This document shows positions 44,321 to 54,157 of a stretch of DNA of 64,000 nucleotides, piece after piece. The notes beneath the pieces were generated by a model. It was given only the letters and a program-made list of their open reading frames with translations. It ran no database searches and had not been told where the DNA came from. A program made the position numbers and the translations under genes. How positions within the stretch are numbered: the stretch's first letter is position 1; each line of letters starts with the position of its first letter. The stretch comes from an uncultured Elusimicrobia bacterium (GTDB lineage: Bacteria > Elusimicrobiota > Elusimicrobia > Elusimicrobiales > Elusimicrobiaceae), in NCBI GenBank assembly GCA_947306425.1, contig CAMZGO010000001.1, positions 1-64,000 on the forward strand, in the 5' to 3' direction.

Positions 44321-47300
44321 TTACTCCTCTATATCATAAATTTTTGCCGGACGCAGATATACCAAAGCACTTTCAATTTTACCTTTAAAAATCCTGCTTA
44401 AAGCATTTTTATAAAAGGCAAGTTGTTCCAAATATGCCGGTTCTATCGTTTTGGCATTTACTTCTTTTATTTTATCACTTTTGAAATCAATAATCTTAAT
44501 ATTTCCTTGTTTAGTTCTAAAAACAGCATCAATAATACCGTTTTTTACAAGACCGTTTTCTATAGTACTTATAGGAAATTCCGAAGCCAAAAATTGCATA
44601 TTTTTTAAATCTTCATAAGCGGGCGTTTTGCAAAAATTATTTACAATTTCCAAAGCCTCTTTAAAACTTTCCTCCATTAAAATACCCTGAGCAACATCAG
44701 TATTATTAAATATATTTTGTAATATTTTATGACATAAACTGCCAACTTTTATTGCATGTTCTACATCAGGTGAAGGGAAAAGAGTTTGATTGTTACCTGT
44801 AAGTCTTTCAGCGGAATTTAAATATTCTTTATACTCTGCTGTTCTTTTGCTAAATTCCGCATGCCAAGCATTAAAATCAAAGGAAAAAGGGCCTTGTTCT
44901 ATTTTTGATTGTATATTTGGAAGTATGTCAGGCATAACGAAATTACGATAAAATACTTTAGCGGAAAGTAAATTTTCTTCTCTCTTTTCTTTATCCGGCC
45001 AACAGCCAGAACTGCACAACATTTGTAAGAAAGTATTATTTTCCGCTTCTAAAGCATCAACCATAATTAATGCTTCTTTGGCACGTGTCATAGCAACATA
45101 TAACAAGCGGCGCGTTTCTTCTAAAATTTGTGTTTCCTGTTCAGCCTTAAGTACCGGAATTATACCATCCTGTATTATACCCAATGAAATACCTTTAAGG
45201 TTTTTGCTTCTTGAATAAAAGTTTACACTTTCCTCTTTGGTTCTGACATCCCCTTGCCCAAACTCTTTTGATAAATCCGTCAAAATAACAACAGGATATT
45301 CTAATCCTTTTGATTTGTGTATGCTTAAAATTTTAATTACGTTAAAATTGCCTTCCGCCAAAATTGCACTTGATTCTTTATTTCTTTCCTTTTGATAAGT
45401 TTCAAAATTATCTAACAGTTGTTCTAACGTATAAAAACCGTTATCAAAAAGTTTTGCCGCTACTTGTTTAAATTTACTGATGTTTGCAAGGGATTGTTCG
45501 TTAAGCGAGGCTAATGTTTGAGTATAGGAAAAATTAAGAGTTTCCAAAATCTCGTTTATAAGTTCCAAAGGGTTTAGATGAGCGACTTTATCTCTTAGAA
45601 ACCTTAACTTTTTATATATATTCCGCACTTTTAAATCAGTAACTTCCGCATATATATTCAATTTGTTTCGTAAGGATAAAGATAATATAACTTCATCTGA
45701 AATAACACAAACAGGACTCCTTAAAACACCAAGTAAAGCAATTTTATTTTGAGGATCTTTTAAAACTTTTAATATATTTATAAGGTCCAGAATCTCTTGG
45801 GCTGAATAAAAATTACGGTCATCCTCCACATTATAGGGAATATTATTTTCTTTTAAGGCATTTAAGAAAATATTTAAATCGGTAAATGTAGGCAGCAAGA
45901 GGGCTATATCCTTATACTCAAGCGGGGTACCGTCGCTTTTATTTGTCTTTTTAACATTATCCGCAATCCATTTGGCAATACATACCGCATAATTTTGGCG
46001 TTTATCTTTTGCCGATAATTTTTCTCCTTCGGAACTATGCAGATATAATTCCATGCGGGAGTTATTAAATTTTTTACTAGGATAAATTTCTTTATATTCG
46101 GCTTGGCTGTTCTCTTTAAATTTGATTTGTGCGCGGCCGAAAGTGTTAACATAATTTATAATATGCTCTGAACTTCTGAAATTATTATGCAAAACATACT
46201 CTTGCGCACCTTGGCTTTTAAGCAAAGAACAAAATTCCTGATAAGCAGAAATATCGGCACCGCGGAAATGATAAATTGATTGTTTTGGGTCCCCCACTAT
46301 AAACAACTTACCTCGTTCTAATTTTAAATCCTGCCATCTGTTTGCAAAGGTGTGTTGATCTTCCGCCAAAAACAACATTATTTCGCCTTGTATGGGGTCG
46401 GTATCTTGGAACTCATCAATAAAAATACTATCATAAGAAAGTTTTAACTCTTGCCGCACCGCTTTATCTTTTAAAAGAAGATAATGTGTTTTAAAAATAA
46501 TTTCATCAAAGGTTAAATAATTTTGATTCAATATTTCTTTTTCCACTTTTAAAGCAAACGGTTTAAGCAAAGAATAAGCCTGATTGAAAAGTATTTGTTT
46601 TTGTGGAATATTGCTTTTTGCAAAATCAATAATTTGCAAGGCCAAATTAAAATCTTTTATTTCCCAATTGGCAGGGATTGTTGTCGGGGTATTGTGAAAC
46701 TTTATTTCCTGATAATTATTATCACAATTGTCATAAAAACCAATACTGTTTGCTAAACTTTCCGTGCACTCTTTCAATAACGGTATCATAAAACCCCTGG
46801 TTTTGGGATAGTTCTTTATCAAGCAGTTGGCTTCTTTAATATACTTTGAGGCTATGCTTTTCAAAGCAGGATAATTATCTTTAGGATTATAATCAGCAAA
46901 TTTAGGATTGCATAAAGAGAACGCAAAAGCACGTAACTCTGATAACGATATTTCTTTTAAAAGGTCAAGCCAAATTTCTTTCTTAGGATTAGTTAAAGTC
47001 AATTCTTCTTCTAAAAAAGTATCCCAGCATTTATCAAAAATTATATTAGTAAACCCGGCCTCGCTAATTTCCATATTAGTATTTAAGCCTGCTTCAACAG
47101 CGTACTTTTTAAGAAGGAAATTGCAAAAGGAGTGTATTGTACCAATTTGGCATAAAGGAATTTCTTCAAGTGCACTTTTTATAAGGACCAGCATATCATT
47201 TACATTAAGTTCCGCACGCAAAAATAAATAGCGAAACTTTTTAAATTCTTCTTGTTGCGTTTTAGAATATTTCGCCGACATAGAAATAAAATCTTCTTCC

Positions 47301-47569
47301 CCGGCTGTCAAAACAAAAGGGCTTGAAAATAAAATTTTATATGCAATATGTAATTCTTCTTCTAGTTTTTCCTTTAAAGATGCTGCTGCTTTTTTAGTAA
47401 AAGTGAGTGCGACAAGACGGGAAATTTTAACTTTCCTTACAAGTACCGTAAATAACATCCTTTTTACAAGTAAAGTGGTTTTACCGGTACCGGCACCGGC
47501 TTCAACGATAATATTTTGGGTATGATTTTCAACCGCTAACACTCTGTCTTTATCATCTTGAAGGAACAT
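44321..47569 (-). CDS. addA: AddA-like helicase-nuclease (RecB/UvrD family)
   Basis: 1082 aa, double-strand-break end-processing subunit. UvrD-type helicase: P-loop EAGAGTGKTTLL (23-34), LVALTFTKKAAASL, DEFQDTDPIQ, VGDPKQSIYHFRGAD, and LSIHKSKGLEYPVVIL. The C-terminal RecB-type nuclease has NGIIDAVFRTKQGNIKIIDFKSDKI and YLEQLAFYKNAL. It overlaps addB by 17 nt. AddA versus a stand-alone RecB-like protein is decided by the adjacent AddB-like gene. Confidence 0.92.
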   Translation of the reverse strand: MFLQDDKDRVLAVENHTQNIIVEAGAGTGKTTLLVKRMLFTVLVRKVKISRLVALTFTKKAAASLKEKLEEELHIAYKILFSSPFVLTAGEEDFISMSAKYSKTQQEEFKKFRYLFLRAELNVNDMLVLIKSALEEIPLCQIGTIHSFCNFLLKKYAVEAGLNTNMEISEAGFTNIIFDKCWDTFLEEELTLTNPKKEIWLDLLKEISLSELRAFAFSLCNPKFADYNPKDNYPALKSIASKYIKEANCLIKNYPKTRGFMIPLLKECTESLANSIGFYDNCDNNYQEIKFHNTPTTIPANWEIKDFNLALQIIDFAKSNIPQKQILFNQAYSLLKPFALKVEKEILNQNYLTFDEIIFKTHYLLLKDKAVRQELKLSYDSIFIDEFQDTDPIQGEIMLFLAEDQHTFANRWQDLKLERGKLFIVGDPKQSIYHFRGADISAYQEFCSLLKSQGAQEYVLHNNFRSSEHIINYVNTFGRAQIKFKENSQAEYKEIYPSKKFNNSRMELYLHSSEGEKLSAKDKRQNYAVCIAKWIADNVKKTNKSDGTPLEYKDIALLLPTFTDLNIFLNALKENNIPYNVEDDRNFYSAQEILDLINILKVLKDPQNKIALLGVLRSPVCVISDEVILSLSLRNKLNIYAEVTDLKVRNIYKKLRFLRDKVAHLNPLELINEILETLNFSYTQTLASLNEQSLANISKFKQVAAKLFDNGFYTLEQLLDNFETYQKERNKESSAILAEGNFNVIKILSIHKSKGLEYPVVILTDLSKEFGQGDVRTKEESVNFYSRSKNLKGISLGIIQDGIIPVLKAEQETQILEETRRLLYVAMTRAKEALIMVDALEAENNTFLQMLCSSGCWPDKEKREENLLSAKVFYRNFVMPDILPNIQSKIEQGPFSFDFNAWHAEFSKRTAEYKEYLNSAERLTGNNQTLFPSPDVEHAIKVGSLCHKILQNIFNNTDVAQGILMEESFKEALEIVNNFCKTPAYEDLKNMQFLASEFPISTIENGLVKNGIIDAVFRTKQGNIKIIDFKSDKIKEVNAKTIEPAYLEQLAFYKNALSRIFKGKIESALVYLRPAKIYDIEE

Positions 47570-50500
47570 AATGAAATTTCCTTAACTCCTTAAAATATTT
47601 ACTTCTTTGAACACGCTTTAAAGTCTGTAAATGGTTCTTTCTGCAAATATCTGCAAATTTACAATATGCACAAGAATCTGTATCCGGATAAACGGGAAAA
47701 ACGCCATCTAAAATCATATTATGTAACAATGAAAGCATTTTTTTAATTCTGCTTTTTAAAATATTATATTCTTCCAAAGTCAAAGCCTTAAAATGATTTT
47801 TTGTTTTTCCGGTAAGTCCGATAAAAGCCAATTTAGCAGAAGTAAAAACACAGCCCTCTTTTCGGTTGTTTAAAATCTCCAAATATAAAGGCATCTGCAA
47901 TTCACTTGATTCAAAAATTAGTTTTTCTATACTTTTGTTTTTATATTTACTTTTATAGTCCACTGCAATACCTTGCGTAAATGAAGTGTTTTTATCAATT
48001 CTGTCTATTATTGCTTGTACAACAAAGGGTTTACCGTCAATATCTAAAGTGTTTTTTATAACATCTTCAAAAGAATTGGGAAAGAGTTGCTCTTTTTGAA
48101 TATTTTTTAAATCCGCTTCTATGAAAGTAAGCAATTCTTTTGTCATCTCTTGCTTTATACTCTGCCAAAGTAAGGGATAAAGGCCGTTTTTTACATACTC
48201 TTTATTATTAAATTCTGTATCTAAAAACCGGACAAATAAATCCGCCATTTCAGGCCAAGTAATAGAGGCAAAATTGAATTTACTTTTAATCAATTTATAA
48301 AAATTTTGCAAAATGCGATGATAAAAATTACCTTTTATATTACCGGCAAGTTGGGAACGGGAATATATATCTTGTTCTTCGTCAACTATACGTGAAAATA
48401 AATATTTTGCGGGACAAGAAAATAACTTTTTCAAAGCCGAAGGGGAAAAGTATGAGGGATATATTTTTTGTGCTTCACAGGTATTTATTATGCCATCAAA
48501 AGCAGTTAAACCGTCTTGAGAAGAAAGAGCCCTCAAATCAAAATAAGATTGTTCAAAAAAATCTTTTTCTTCTTTGCCAGCTAGCAAAGCAGATAAAATT
48601 TCCTTATCCTGCGGTTTAATCAAGGCAATCAAATTGGCGGCCTCATCCGCAGTCAAAAACTCCTGCTTGATATCATTTTTCATACGTTCAAACGGGCGGC
48701 GGCTTAGGCCTTTTAAATCTTCTTCTTTTTTACCAAGAACTGTTAAGAGCAGAGTGATAAATATTGATTTAACTAAAGGTTTACCCTCGCTATCACTGGT
48801 TTTATAAGTTAAAATTGCCTGTTTCTGTGCAGAGGAAAGTGCCAAATAAAATAAAAAATTCTCTTCAAAATACCTATCTCGTGTTGTATGTATTAAATAA
48901 CCTATGTGTTGTAAGGCTCTCCTTAAAGGTTTGCGTAAACTTTGGCGGTATACCTCTTTTAAAGCAGGGTCTTGCTGGGGAATTAAGGGTAAGACTCCTT
49001 CATTTAATCCCAAAATAATAACAGCTTTAAAATCCTGCAAACGAAGTGCCATTATTTCCGCCGCTTCAACAGCATTTGGGGCTGATGCAGTTTTGTTAAA
49101 AGTACTTTCCTTTAATAGTGCGAAAAATTCTTCTAAGAATTCCCCTTCACCAGCGGTTTTGCCTGTCGAAGAATAGGTAGAAATTATATCTAAAATGTTA
49201 TTGATTTGAAGCAAAATATCTGCATGTTCCTCTCGTGCGGAACGGCTTGTATATTTAAGCAATAAGGTTTTTGCTTTAACGAAAAGTTCAGAAAAAGAAC
49301 CCTTTTGTTTTAAATATAAAATATCAGCCTTGATTTCTTTCAATATATTTAAAAGAGACTGCTTTTGCTCAGGATAAGAATCAGGCAACATTTCCTCAAA
49401 TTGATTTATGGAACACTCCACACCGCTTTGCCGTACCAAATCAGTCCATATATCTTCTTTAAATGCAAAATACGGGGAATTTAAAACAGACATTACATCT
49501 TCCCTCGCGAAATTATTTCTTTCTAAGTTAAATAAATTATAAATAAAAGCCGCAAAAGGTTTTTGAAGTAGGGGGAAAGTAAAACTGTAATTTATTGGAA
49601 TTTTATTTTGTTTAAATACCTCTAAAATCTTGGTATTAAAATTACTTTCCCCCCTATATGTTAAAGCAATATCTTTATAAGCAAAACCGTTTTTGTGAAG
49701 TTCTAAAATCTCTTTGGCAGCGGCTTGGACTTCACCCTCGCCGGAAACTTTAATTATTTTTATAGGACTTTCCACATAGTTTTGGGCAGGAGTAAAAATA
49801 TTTTCAGCAGCTTTTTTAATATTATTATCTTCGCTTACCAAAGATATATGTTCATCACAGAGAGGCAAAAACAGGGTATTAAAAGTCTCCTCAACAAAAG
49901 TATAGGCCGGTTTCTTATCTTCATAAGGTAAATATACCTGAGTATTATTTTTATAATTCTTGATTAATTCTTTCACAAGTTCAAATTGCAATGAGGTTAA
50001 ATCATAAAAACCATAAAAAATAATTTGCCTAAAAGTATTTAAAAAAGAATTATTTGTTATGTTATTTCTTGCAAAAGTAAAAAATTCCTTATAGGTACTT
50101 TTACCTTCTTCTTTTTGAATTTTCAAAAATTCGGAATATAGCGGAATAAATCGGTTTAGATAATCTTTTTGATCTTCAGAAATTAAGCCCTCCTCTTCCT
50201 CATGAAGGAGAGAAAGACTTTCAGGGCTTACTTCGGCATTAATTAAATCCCTAAATGAATTTTTGAAACAAACAACCAAACCCCTGCTAGCCGAAAAACC
50301 ATGCTTAAGTAAAAGATGTTTAACTTTAAAATCAAGCAAAGGGCTATCTTCTAATAATGGTGGGGGAGGACTCTTACTTGCCTGATTTATTTCTGCTGCC
50401 AAAGCTCCCAAAGATATAAAATTAACACCGGTAAGACAGTGAATATCTTGGCATAACTCCTTTTTAAAGCGCGTTTCCAAATGCTTGGAAGGAATTAATA

Positions 50501-50594
50501 CCAATACTCTCTCAAAAGGGTTTTGTTTTAGTTGTTTGAGAGTTACAAAAAATTGTTTCTTTAAAGCTAAAGGTGAACCGGTATATAATTGCAT
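47553..50594 (-). CDS. addB: AddB-like PD-(D/E)XK nuclease subunit
   Basis: 1013 aa partner of AddA, with an inactive-looking helicase-like N-terminal region and a C-terminal nuclease. Nuclease residues are in VVQAIIDRID and GIAVDYKSKYKNK. An iron-sulfur cluster site is formed by the Cys in KLFSCPAKYLFSRI and CAYCKFADIC near the end, the AddB arrangement. ATG 50594 is chosen because TATAAT lies 6 nt upstream on the minus strand; a longer frame to 50774 crosses into uppP. Leaderless. Confidence 0.88.
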   Translation of the reverse strand: MQLYTGSPLALKKQFFVTLKQLKQNPFERVLVLIPSKHLETRFKKELCQDIHCLTGVNFISLGALAAEINQASKSPPPPLLEDSPLLDFKVKHLLLKHGFSASRGLVVCFKNSFRDLINAEVSPESLSLLHEEEEGLISEDQKDYLNRFIPLYSEFLKIQKEEGKSTYKEFFTFARNNITNNSFLNTFRQIIFYGFYDLTSLQFELVKELIKNYKNNTQVYLPYEDKKPAYTFVEETFNTLFLPLCDEHISLVSEDNNIKKAAENIFTPAQNYVESPIKIIKVSGEGEVQAAAKEILELHKNGFAYKDIALTYRGESNFNTKILEVFKQNKIPINYSFTFPLLQKPFAAFIYNLFNLERNNFAREDVMSVLNSPYFAFKEDIWTDLVRQSGVECSINQFEEMLPDSYPEQKQSLLNILKEIKADILYLKQKGSFSELFVKAKTLLLKYTSRSAREEHADILLQINNILDIISTYSSTGKTAGEGEFLEEFFALLKESTFNKTASAPNAVEAAEIMALRLQDFKAVIILGLNEGVLPLIPQQDPALKEVYRQSLRKPLRRALQHIGYLIHTTRDRYFEENFLFYLALSSAQKQAILTYKTSDSEGKPLVKSIFITLLLTVLGKKEEDLKGLSRRPFERMKNDIKQEFLTADEAANLIALIKPQDKEILSALLAGKEEKDFFEQSYFDLRALSSQDGLTAFDGIINTCEAQKIYPSYFSPSALKKLFSCPAKYLFSRIVDEEQDIYSRSQLAGNIKGNFYHRILQNFYKLIKSKFNFASITWPEMADLFVRFLDTEFNNKEYVKNGLYPLLWQSIKQEMTKELLTFIEADLKNIQKEQLFPNSFEDVIKNTLDIDGKPFVVQAIIDRIDKNTSFTQGIAVDYKSKYKNKSIEKLIFESSELQMPLYLEILNNRKEGCVFTSAKLAFIGLTGKTKNHFKALTLEEYNILKSRIKKMLSLLHNMILDGVFPVYPDTDSCAYCKFADICRKNHLQTLKRVQRSKYFKELRKFHYVPSR

Positions 50595-50600
50595 TGATAA

Positions 50601-50610
50601 ATTATATAAT
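50601..50610. promoter_or_regulatory. Palindromic shared -10 for addB and uppP
   Basis: ATTATATAAT reads TATAAT on both strands (plus 50605-50610, minus 50606-50601), giving two divergent -10 boxes that overlap by two bases. The minus one is 6 nt before the addB ATG, the plus one 12 nt before the uppP ATG. Confidence 0.6.
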
Positions 50611-50622
50611 ATATTAAGTACC

Positions 50623-51405
50623 ATGACATATATAACAGCTTTTTTACTTGGTTTAATACAGGCCCTTGGCGAATTTTTACCTATTTCAAGTTCGGCACAC
50701 TTGGCTTTATGGCCTTTCTTTTCAGGTGGGATGTACCAAGGGTTGACTTTTGATGTCCTTCTGCATCTTGGCACTTTATTTGCCGTAATTGCCTATTTCT
50801 TTAAAGACCTGCTTATTTTGGCTAAACAAGGCTTGACTACACCTAAAAGCCAAGAAGGACGTTTGTTTTGGTTTATAGGGCTTGCTACAATACCGGCTGC
50901 TTTAGCTGGTTATTTTTTGGAAGATGCTGCAGAAAATACTTTCAGAAACCCGCTTTTAATTGCCTCAACTTTAATGATTTTTGCTTTGGTTCTTTGGTAT
51001 GCGGACCACTATAATAAAACTCATAAAACAGATAAAACCCCGACTTGCCCGATAATGCTCTTAATAGGTTGCGCGCAAGCTTTGGCTATAATTCCGGGTG
51101 TTTCGCGCTCAGGTATAACAATAAGTGCCGCTTTATTTTTGGGTTTAACACGGGTCGCAAGCGCAAGAATTTCCTTTTTACTTTCTATACCTATAATAGC
51201 AGGGGCAGCAGTTTTAAAACTCAAAGATTTAACTTTAAACGATATTACCGGCCCGATAATTCTAGGTTTTTTGACTGCTTTGATTGTCGGATGGCTGACA
51301 ATAAAATTTTTAATGCGCTTTGTTACAAAATACTCCTTTAAAGTATTTGTCTATTACCGTATATTACTGGGCATATTAATTTTTGCGCTTTATTTTGCAA
51401 AATGA
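50623..51405 (+). CDS. uppP: Undecaprenyl-diphosphatase
   Basis: Membrane phosphatase recycling the undecaprenyl lipid carrier for peptidoglycan and LPS; 260 aa, seven or eight helices. The two active-site motifs are LGEFLPISSSAHLAL (about 14-28) and IIPGVSRSGITISAALFLGL (about 152-171), with the conserved Glu, Ser and Arg. ATG 50623 fits the family start; the longer frame lies antisense to addB. There is no clear ribosome binding site; the -10 is 12 nt upstream. Confidence 0.96.
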   Translation: MTYITAFLLGLIQALGEFLPISSSAHLALWPFFSGGMYQGLTFDVLLHLGTLFAVIAYFFKDLLILAKQGLTTPKSQEGRLFWFIGLATIPAALAGYFLEDAAENTFRNPLLIASTLMIFALVLWYADHYNKTHKTDKTPTCPIMLLIGCAQALAIIPGVSRSGITISAALFLGLTRVASARISFLLSIPIIAGAAVLKLKDLTLNDITGPIILGFLTALIVGWLTIKFLMRFVTKYSFKVFVYYRILLGILIFALYFAK

Positions 51406-51440
51406 TAGAATGTTGATATCTTACTAAAAGAGAGGAAAAA

Positions 51441-52085
51441 ATGAAAAAAAGTATTTTGTTTTTGTGTGCCTTTGCTTTAATCTGTGCCTGCACAACACCG
51501 GGTAAAAGAACGGCTATAGGTGCAGCTGCCGGAACCGCAATAGGTGCCGGCGCGGGTGCTTTTATTAGTAAAGCGACAGGCGGAAGTGCAGGAAAAGGCG
51601 CTATCTATGGCGCGGCTGCAGGTCTTACAGCCGGAGGAATCATCGGTAACTACTATGATAAACAAGCCAAAGAACTTGCCGCTATTGCCGAGGTCAAGAA
51701 AACAGAAGACGGAATAACCGTTACCTTGAAAAACGATATATTGTTTGATGTGGACAGTGCTGTATTATCAGATGAAGCAAAGCAAACTTTGCTCAATCTA
51801 AACCGCGTGCTTAAAAAATATCCGGAAAATATTATTCAGGTACAAGGCCATACAGACTCCACCGGAAGTGCTGCCTATAATAAAACTCTTTCAGAAAAGA
51901 GAGCAAAAGCTGTTTATAATTTTATATTGGAAAACGGCTTAAAAACAAGTTCTTTAACTTATGTGGGTTTTGGTGCGAATAAACCTCTTGCCGAAAATAA
52001 TACTCCGCAAGGACGTGCAAAAAACAGACGTGTTGAACTTGATATTACTGCTAATAAAAAATTAGTGGAACAAAATAGAAAATAA
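51441..52085 (+). CDS. OmpA-family lipoprotein with glycine-zipper domain
   Basis: 214 aa. Signal peptide with lipobox ICAC (Cys17). A Gly/Ala-rich glycine-zipper segment of about residues 25-70 precedes an OmpA C-terminal peptidoglycan-binding domain: FDVDSAVLSDEAKQTLLNL, VQGHTDSTGSAAYNKTLSEKRAKAVYNFI, and GANKPLAENNTPQGRAKNRRVEL. It should tether the outer membrane to peptidoglycan, similar to YiaD. GAGAGG lies before the ATG, and a terminator follows. Confidence 0.92.
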   Translation: MKKSILFLCAFALICACTTPGKRTAIGAAAGTAIGAGAGAFISKATGGSAGKGAIYGAAAGLTAGGIIGNYYDKQAKELAAIAEVKKTEDGITVTLKNDILFDVDSAVLSDEAKQTLLNLNRVLKKYPENIIQVQGHTDSTGSAAYNKTLSEKRAKAVYNFILENGLKTSSLTYVGFGANKPLAENNTPQGRAKNRRVELDITANKKLVEQNRK

Positions 52086-52107
52086 TTTTGGCTAAATTAT
52101 TTTACCC

Positions 52108-52129
52108 CCCGGCAATTCAATATGCCGGG
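52108..52129 (+). terminator. Terminator of the OmpA lipoprotein gene
   Basis: CCCGGCA/TGCCGGG stem 23 nt after the stop, followed by a T-rich stretch. Confidence 0.75.
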
Positions 52130-52140
52130 TGTTTACTTTT

Positions 52141-52588
52141 TACCAAAAAATTAACCCTCCTTAACGGAGGGTAAATTTTTCGGGGTCAACAATTAAGTCA
52201 GCGGAACGGATTTGCCCTTCCGTCATTTTCCTGACTGAAAATGCTCCAGGGCCCGGGCTCGTGGTTTTTGCCTTTCGCTCCGCTCAAACAAAAACATCAC
52301 TCCGCCCTTCAAATCCCGACGGAAGCCAAGCAGTTGGCTTCCTTTGACCAAAAATTAACCCTCCTTAACGGAGGGTAAATTTTTCGGGGTCAACAATTAA
52401 GTCAGCGGAACGGATTTGCCCTTCCGTCATTTTCCTGACTGAAAATGCTCCAGGGCCCGGGCTCGTGGTTTTTGCCTTTCGCTCCGCTCAAACAAAAACA
52501 TCACTCCGCCCTTCAAATCCCGACGGAAGCCAAGCAGTTGGCTTCCTTTGACCAAAAATTAACCCTCCTTAACGGAGGGTAAATTTTT
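52141..52588. repeat. 204-bp tandem repeats at the 3' end of tRNA-Asp
   Basis: Two units with a period of 204 bp. Direct copies of the tRNA 3' end (CGGGGTCAAC) are at 52181 and 52385, with the genuine one at 52589; after a short spacer ACGGATTTG resembles the T-loop again. Inverted T-arm copies TTCAAATCCCG are at 52308-52318 and 52512-52522. The GGAAGCCAA-gcag-TTGGCTTCC hairpin and CCCTCC/GGAGGG terminator hairpin recur. The core matches the 4.8 and 41.5 kb elements. Confidence 0.9.
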
Positions 52589-52663
52589 CGGGGTCAACGG
52601 GATTTGAACCCGCGGTCTCTGCCTTGACAGGGCAGCGTGTTAACCAGGCTACACCATGACCCC
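52589..52663 (-). tRNA. tRNA-Asp(GTC)
   Basis: 75 nt cloverleaf: acceptor GGGGTCA/TGACCCC with G73, anticodon stem CTGCC/GGCAG with loop CTGTCAA (anticodon GTC), T-arm GCGGG-TTCAAAT-CCCGT. A TATAAT lies about 15 nt upstream, so a short leader is present here, unlike the two CAT tRNAs. Confidence 0.95.
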
Positions 52664-52747
52664 AATGTCTATGTTAATATTATATCTTATTTATTTACTC
52701 AACGCAAATTTACCGCAATTTTTTAAAAAATATATATCTATATTTGC

Positions 52748-52753
52748 TACAAT
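52748..52753 (+). promoter_or_regulatory. -10 box of the purB operon, leaderless layout
   Basis: TACAAT followed by 6 nt and the purB ATG at 52760. Confidence 0.5.
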
Positions 52754-52759
52754 ATTTGT

Positions 52760-54157
52760 ATGGAGAATTTTGATTTTTTAAGCCCCTTAGATGCACGCTA
52801 TAAAAATGTACTTTTACCTCTTTCAAAATATTGCGGGCAAAATTGTTTAACAAAAAACCGTATCAAAGCAGAAACGGAATATTTTATATTGCTTTCCTCT
52901 TTGGGTTTGCCGGATTTTCCGCTCTTAAACAAAACTGAATTTGCCTATATAAAAGACTTACAAAATTTAACCCAGACCGACTTTGATATAATAAATGAAA
53001 TTGAGAATAAAGGTTATAAAAATATACCTGCTACAAAGCACGACGTAAAAGCAATAGAATACTTTTTAAAAATTAAATTTGAAAAGCATAAAACTTTAAA
53101 AAACAAAACAAATTGGCTGCATTTTGCAATAACTTCCGAAGACATAAATTCTATCGCGTATGCTTTGATTTTAGCAGACGGTTTGGAAAAAGTTTTAATA
53201 CCTGTTTTAGAAAATTTACTAAAAGATCTAAAAACCCTTGCACGTAAGGAAGAAAAAAACCCTATGCTTGCCAGAACACACGGCCAAGCAGCAATACCGA
53301 CAACCTTTGGCAAAGAAATTGCTGTTTTTTACAGCCGCTTAAAGAAACAAATCACTGATTTAAAAACTTTAAAACCTACTTGTAAATTTAACGGTGCAGT
53401 AGGTAATTTTAATGCACATTATTCAGTCTTTCCGAGTATAAATTGGCAAAAAGCGGCACAAAATTTAATTAAAAAATTAAATGAAAACCGCAAAATAAAA
53501 ATTAAACTTTCTTCCGTAACTACACAAATTGATAATTATGACAGTTTTGCAGAAATTTTTGATAATCTTGCCCGTATAAATAATATTTTGCTGGATTTGG
53601 CACAAGATTTCTGGCGTTATATAAGCGACGGCTGGCTAAAACAAAAAATTGTTAAAGGCGAAATCGGTTCATCAACAATGCCGCAAAAAGTGAACCCCGT
53701 TTATTTTGAAAATGCCGAAGGCAATTTGGGCTTAGCAAATGCAATATTAAAATTTTTGAGTGCAAAATTACCTATCAGCCGTTTGCAGCGCGACCTTTCG
53801 GGCTCAACGGTAATACGCAATATTCCGGTTGCTTTGGCGCACAGTTTGCTTGCCTATCAAAATCTGGTAAAGGGTTTAAAACGCATTATTTTTGACCGGA
53901 AAAAGGCACTTGAAGTATTAAAAGAAAACCCTCAAATTCTTGCGGAATATTTCCAAACACTTCTAAGAGCAAACGGCGTAAACAACGCTTACGAAATCAT
54001 TAAAAACTTAACAAGAACTTATAATTTTTCCGATAAAGAATTAAATAATTTTTTAGCAAAACAAAATTTAAATAATAATTTAAAAAATAAAATTAAGCAA
54101 GCAAAAGTTGAGGAATATATTGGAATAGCACCCTTGCTTGTTAAGGAGATAAAATGA
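52760..54157 (+). CDS. purB: Adenylosuccinate lyase
   Basis: Cleaves adenylosuccinate to AMP and SAICAR to AICAR in purine synthesis; 465 aa, the longer E. coli-like type. It begins LSPLDARYKN; HDVKAIEYFLK, HFAITSEDINS and ARTHGQAAIPTTFGKE supply catalytic residues, and the fumarase/lyase signature is GSSTMPQKVNPVYFENAEGN. The start lies 6 nt after TACAAT without a ribosome binding site. It overlaps purA by 4 nt, joining consecutive steps to AMP. Confidence 0.96.
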   Translation: MENFDFLSPLDARYKNVLLPLSKYCGQNCLTKNRIKAETEYFILLSSLGLPDFPLLNKTEFAYIKDLQNLTQTDFDIINEIENKGYKNIPATKHDVKAIEYFLKIKFEKHKTLKNKTNWLHFAITSEDINSIAYALILADGLEKVLIPVLENLLKDLKTLARKEEKNPMLARTHGQAAIPTTFGKEIAVFYSRLKKQITDLKTLKPTCKFNGAVGNFNAHYSVFPSINWQKAAQNLIKKLNENRKIKIKLSSVTTQIDNYDSFAEIFDNLARINNILLDLAQDFWRYISDGWLKQKIVKGEIGSSTMPQKVNPVYFENAEGNLGLANAILKFLSAKLPISRLQRDLSGSTVIRNIPVALAHSLLAYQNLVKGLKRIIFDRKKALEVLKENPQILAEYFQTLLRANGVNNAYEIIKNLTRTYNFSDKELNNFLAKQNLNNNLKNKIKQAKVEEYIGIAPLLVKEIK

